This document shows, piece by piece, positions 13,818-15,745 of a DNA stretch of 15,745 bases. A program made the position numbers and the translations under genes. The notes under the pieces were generated by a model. It saw nothing but the letters and a program-made list of their open reading frames with translations. It had not been told where the DNA came from and searched no databases. Origin of the DNA: JBHJGU01 sp050331475 (GTDB lineage: Bacteria; Pseudomonadota; Alphaproteobacteria; Caulobacterales; Maricaulaceae); contig JBHJGU010000020.1 in assembly GCA_050331475.1 (NCBI GenBank), positions 1 to 15,745 on the forward strand, in the 5' to 3' direction. Each line of letters starts with the position of its first letter. Within the stretch, counting starts at the first letter, position 1.

Positions 13818-15191
13818 TCAGAAATACTCCAAACTGACGCGGAAGAGTTTCTCCACCGCGCCCACCATCTCGCGTTCGGCGAAAACGACCAGACGATCGC
13901 CTGGGCGCACGAGGAAATTACGATCGGGGATCAGCACCTCGTCCTTGCGCAACACCGCGCCCACGGCCAATCCGTCCATATCCGCCATTTCCGAAATCCG
14001 CTTATTGGCTAAGGGCGAGGTTTCCAAGGCGATCGCCTCCAGCGCCTCGGCCTCCCCGTCCTCCAAAGTCTGCAGCGCCAGAATGCGGCCCCGCCTCACT
14101 TGGGTCAGGATCGTGGAGACCGTGATCGAACGCGGATCGATGAATACATCCACCCCCAGCGCGGCCTTCATTGGGGCTAGGGCGCGGTCATTGACTAAAC
14201 AAACCGACCGTTTCGCCCCCTCTTGTTTGGCCATGACCGCGGCGAGCACATTGACCCGGTCGTCATTGGTCAAACACGCGACCACTTCGGCGTCGCGCAC
14301 CCCAGCTTCGCGAAGAATGCGCGCGGACATGCCATCGCCATTGAGCACCACCGTGCGGCGCAGTTGATCGGCGGTGCGTTCGGCGCGGGCTTTGTCGATT
14401 TCGATAATGCGAACACGCACATTGGCGCGGGCTTCGAGATCACGCGCGACTTGCGCGCCAATATTGCCTCCGCCGATGATGACGACCCGACGGGCTTGAC
14501 GTTCGCGTTTGCCCACCAGGTCGAGCAGCCGTCCCACATGCGCCTCGTCAGCGACCCAATAGGCAGCATCCCCGGCAATCACGGCGTCGTCGGGCCGCGG
14601 GACAAACACCCGACGCTCGCGCTTCACGCCGACAAGGCGGGCTTTGAGATCGGGAAACAGCTCTCGGTTCTGCCGGTCGGTCGTGGAGACCAGCGCGCTG
14701 TCCTCTTCGATCTGCGCGGCGAGCAAACGCACCCGACCGTCGAGAAACGGCGCGGAATAATAAGCCCCAGGGGTTTCGAGACGGCGCAAGACGGTCTTAG
14801 CCACCTCCATTTCCGGAGAAATGATCAAATCCACCGGTAAGTGTTTGGTGTTAAACAGGTCTCGCCACGCCAGATCGAGATAACTCCCCCCCCGGATGCG
14901 CGCGATTTTGGTCGGCGTTTTGAACAAGGAGTGCGCGACCTGGCAGGCCACCATATTGACCTCGTCGGAATACGTGGCTGCGACGATCATATCCGCCGCC
15001 GACGCGCCCGCGCGCTCCAACACATCGGGGTGCGAGCCGTAGCCCACAACCCCGCGCACATCGAGGTCCGTCGTCACTTGCTCAATCAGGCTTGGCGCCA
15101 CGTCGACCACCGTCACCGAGTGGCCCTCTTTGGCCAACTCCCGGGCGATGCCGAACCCGACCCGCCCCGCGCCGCAGACGATGACTTTCAA
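13818..15191 (-). CDS. trkA: Trk system potassium uptake regulatory subunit TrkA
   Basis: A 457-residue peripheral protein that binds NAD(H)/ATP and gates the TrkH channel. It has the duplicated RCK build of TrkA. RCK1 has GAGRVG (Gly7, Gly9, Gly12) with Asp30 at the end of the second strand, followed by a TrkA-C domain (about 140-225). RCK2 has GGGNIG (240-245), with an acidic pair in IIEID (262-266), and ends in the second TrkA-C domain (about 370-457) with the DRLVVFAERE strand. The start is TTG at 15191, 9 bases after the ntrX stop, with no strong Shine-Dalgarno sequence, so it probably relies on coupling to ntrX translation. The length is as expected and the gene appears intact, unlike its partner trkH. 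Confidence 0.95.
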   Translation of the reverse strand: MKVIVCGAGRVGFGIARELAKEGHSVTVVDVAPSLIEQVTTDLDVRGVVGYGSHPDVLERAGASAADMIVAATYSDEVNMVACQVAHSLFKTPTKIARIRGGSYLDLAWRDLFNTKHLPVDLIISPEMEVAKTVLRRLETPGAYYSAPFLDGRVRLLAAQIEEDSALVSTTDRQNRELFPDLKARLVGVKRERRVFVPRPDDAVIAGDAAYWVADEAHVGRLLDLVGKRERQARRVVIIGGGNIGAQVARDLEARANVRVRIIEIDKARAERTADQLRRTVVLNGDGMSARILREAGVRDAEVVACLTNDDRVNVLAAVMAKQEGAKRSVCLVNDRALAPMKAALGVDVFIDPRSITVSTILTQVRRGRILALQTLEDGEAEALEAIALETSPLANKRISEMADMDGLAVGAVLRKDEVLIPDRNFLVRPGDRLVVFAEREMVGAVEKLFRVSLEYF

Positions 15192-15200
15192 CGGTTTCGC

Positions 15201-15745
15201 TTAAACATGTTCATGGCCGTTCGCGCGCGTTTGCGCGCCGACGCCCAAGGATTTCAGTTTCCGATGCAAGGCTGAGCGCTCCATCCCGATAAACGCCGCC
15301 GTGCGCGAAATATTACCGCCGAATCGGTTGATCTGCGCGGTGAGGTATTCGCGTTCAAACTGCTCGCGCGCGTCACGCAAGGGCAAGCCGATCATCCGAT
15401 CGGAGCCGAGCCGTCCGTTCGCCTCCCCCGCTGGGGACACCTCTTCGGGCAAATGCTCAAGTGTTATCGGCGAGCCCGGCTCGCCTGAGGCTAAAATCAA
15501 CAAGCGCTCGACGTTATTGCGCAATTGGCGAACATTGCCGGGCCATTCATGGGCTTGAAGCGCCGCCAACACGTCCTCGCCTATGGTCCGAGGCGGCAGA
15601 CCCGAGGACGCCGCCAGACGCACGATGAAATGCTCCACCAACTCAGAAATGTCCTCGCGCCGCTCCGATAGCGAGGGCGCGCGTAAGGGCACTACATTGA
15701 GTCGGTGATAGAGGTCCTCTCGGAACCGGCCGTTGGCGATTTCCT
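15201..15745 (-). CDS. ntrX: NtrX, sigma-54-type response regulator, C-terminal part
   Basis: Partial gene cut by the right edge; 180 complete residues are present. NtrX is the response regulator of the NtrY/NtrX nitrogen and redox two-component system. The fragment starts in the AAA+ domain with GRFREDLYHRLNVVPL, a signature of sigma-54 activators, followed by LSERREDI and WPGNVRQLRN (the sensor II region). A variable linker leads to a Fis-type helix-turn-helix ending AAFIGMERSALHRKLKSLGV, which is characteristic of NtrX rather than NtrC. The receiver domain, Walker A and the GAFTGA loop lie outside the window. It probably heads or continues the operon running to hflX. The stop is TAA at 15203-15201. 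Confidence 0.93.
   Translation of the reverse strand, partial: EIANGRFREDLYHRLNVVPLRAPSLSERREDISELVEHFIVRLAASSGLPPRTIGEDVLAALQAHEWPGNVRQLRNNVERLLILASGEPGSPITLEHLPEEVSPAGEANGRLGSDRMIGLPLRDAREQFEREYLTAQINRFGGNISRTAAFIGMERSALHRKLKSLGVGAQTRANGHEHV

Noticed and set aside
13480..14367. Long plus-strand open frame opposite trkH and trkA
   Set aside because: It is a low-complexity Ser/Ala/Thr/Arg translation, the mirror of GC-rich codons of two recognised genes.
1..15745. Defence island, prophage, insertion sequence, CRISPR or tRNA
   Set aside because: No transposase, integrase, phage or defence-type domain, spaced repeats or cloverleaf was seen; all recognised genes are housekeeping or envelope functions.

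Overview
The window is a stretch of GC-rich bacterial chromosome (about two thirds G+C by eye). It reads as an alphaproteobacterium, most likely near Caulobacterales, Hyphomonadaceae or Parvularculales. The evidence is gene order: ntrX-trkA-trkH-dat-hfq-hflX meeting mazG, and rlpA-dac-tmk-holB-tatD-MBL, are both familiar alphaproteobacterial clusters. The alphaproteobacterial NtrX C-terminus and the HVNLH variant of TatD agree with this. No tRNA, rRNA, CRISPR array, insertion sequence or phage gene was seen. The window is core chromosome, not an accessory island.

Layout. (1) 1-113 is a very G-rich end with a possible guanine-quadruplex tract. (2) 114-3212, minus strand: a secreted serine hydrolase of the beta-lactamase fold ending in a terminator-like hairpin, then a KefB/C-type cation:proton antiporter. 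A 38-codon open frame overlaps the antiporter start by ATGA. (3) 3213-3417 is a divergent control region rich in TTAACC dyads. (4) 3418-8847, plus strand: a tight operon for envelope and DNA-replication housekeeping, with rlpA, a D,D-carboxypeptidase, thymidylate kinase, the delta' clamp-loader subunit, a TatD nuclease and an MBL-fold hydrolase. Two junctions are GTGA overlaps. (5) 8989-9813, plus strand: mazG, ending in the same CTAG tetranucleotide as hflX on the other strand. (6) 9810-15745, minus strand, transcribed from the right edge: ntrX (partial), trkA, trkH, a D-amino-acid aminotransferase gene, hfq and hflX, with gaps of 2 to 12 bases except for about 100 bases before hfq.

How they work together. 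The minus-strand cluster joins nitrogen-responsive regulation (NtrX), potassium uptake (TrkA/TrkH), D-amino-acid supply for peptidoglycan, and RNA/ribosome quality control (Hfq, HflX). The plus-strand operon joins peptidoglycan remodelling (RlpA, D,D-carboxypeptidase) to dTTP synthesis and the replicative clamp loader. MazG removes aberrant NTPs.

The most notable observation is that trkH is cut by a single in-frame amber codon (12864-12866). The reading frame is otherwise intact on both sides, and the amber aligns with a Trp position of E. coli TrkH as I recall that sequence. A perfect AGGAGG overlaps the amber. The gene could therefore be a fresh pseudogene, a sequence error, or a split gene translated by reinitiation or readthrough. 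I found no clear new multi-gene system; the other findings are local oddities.
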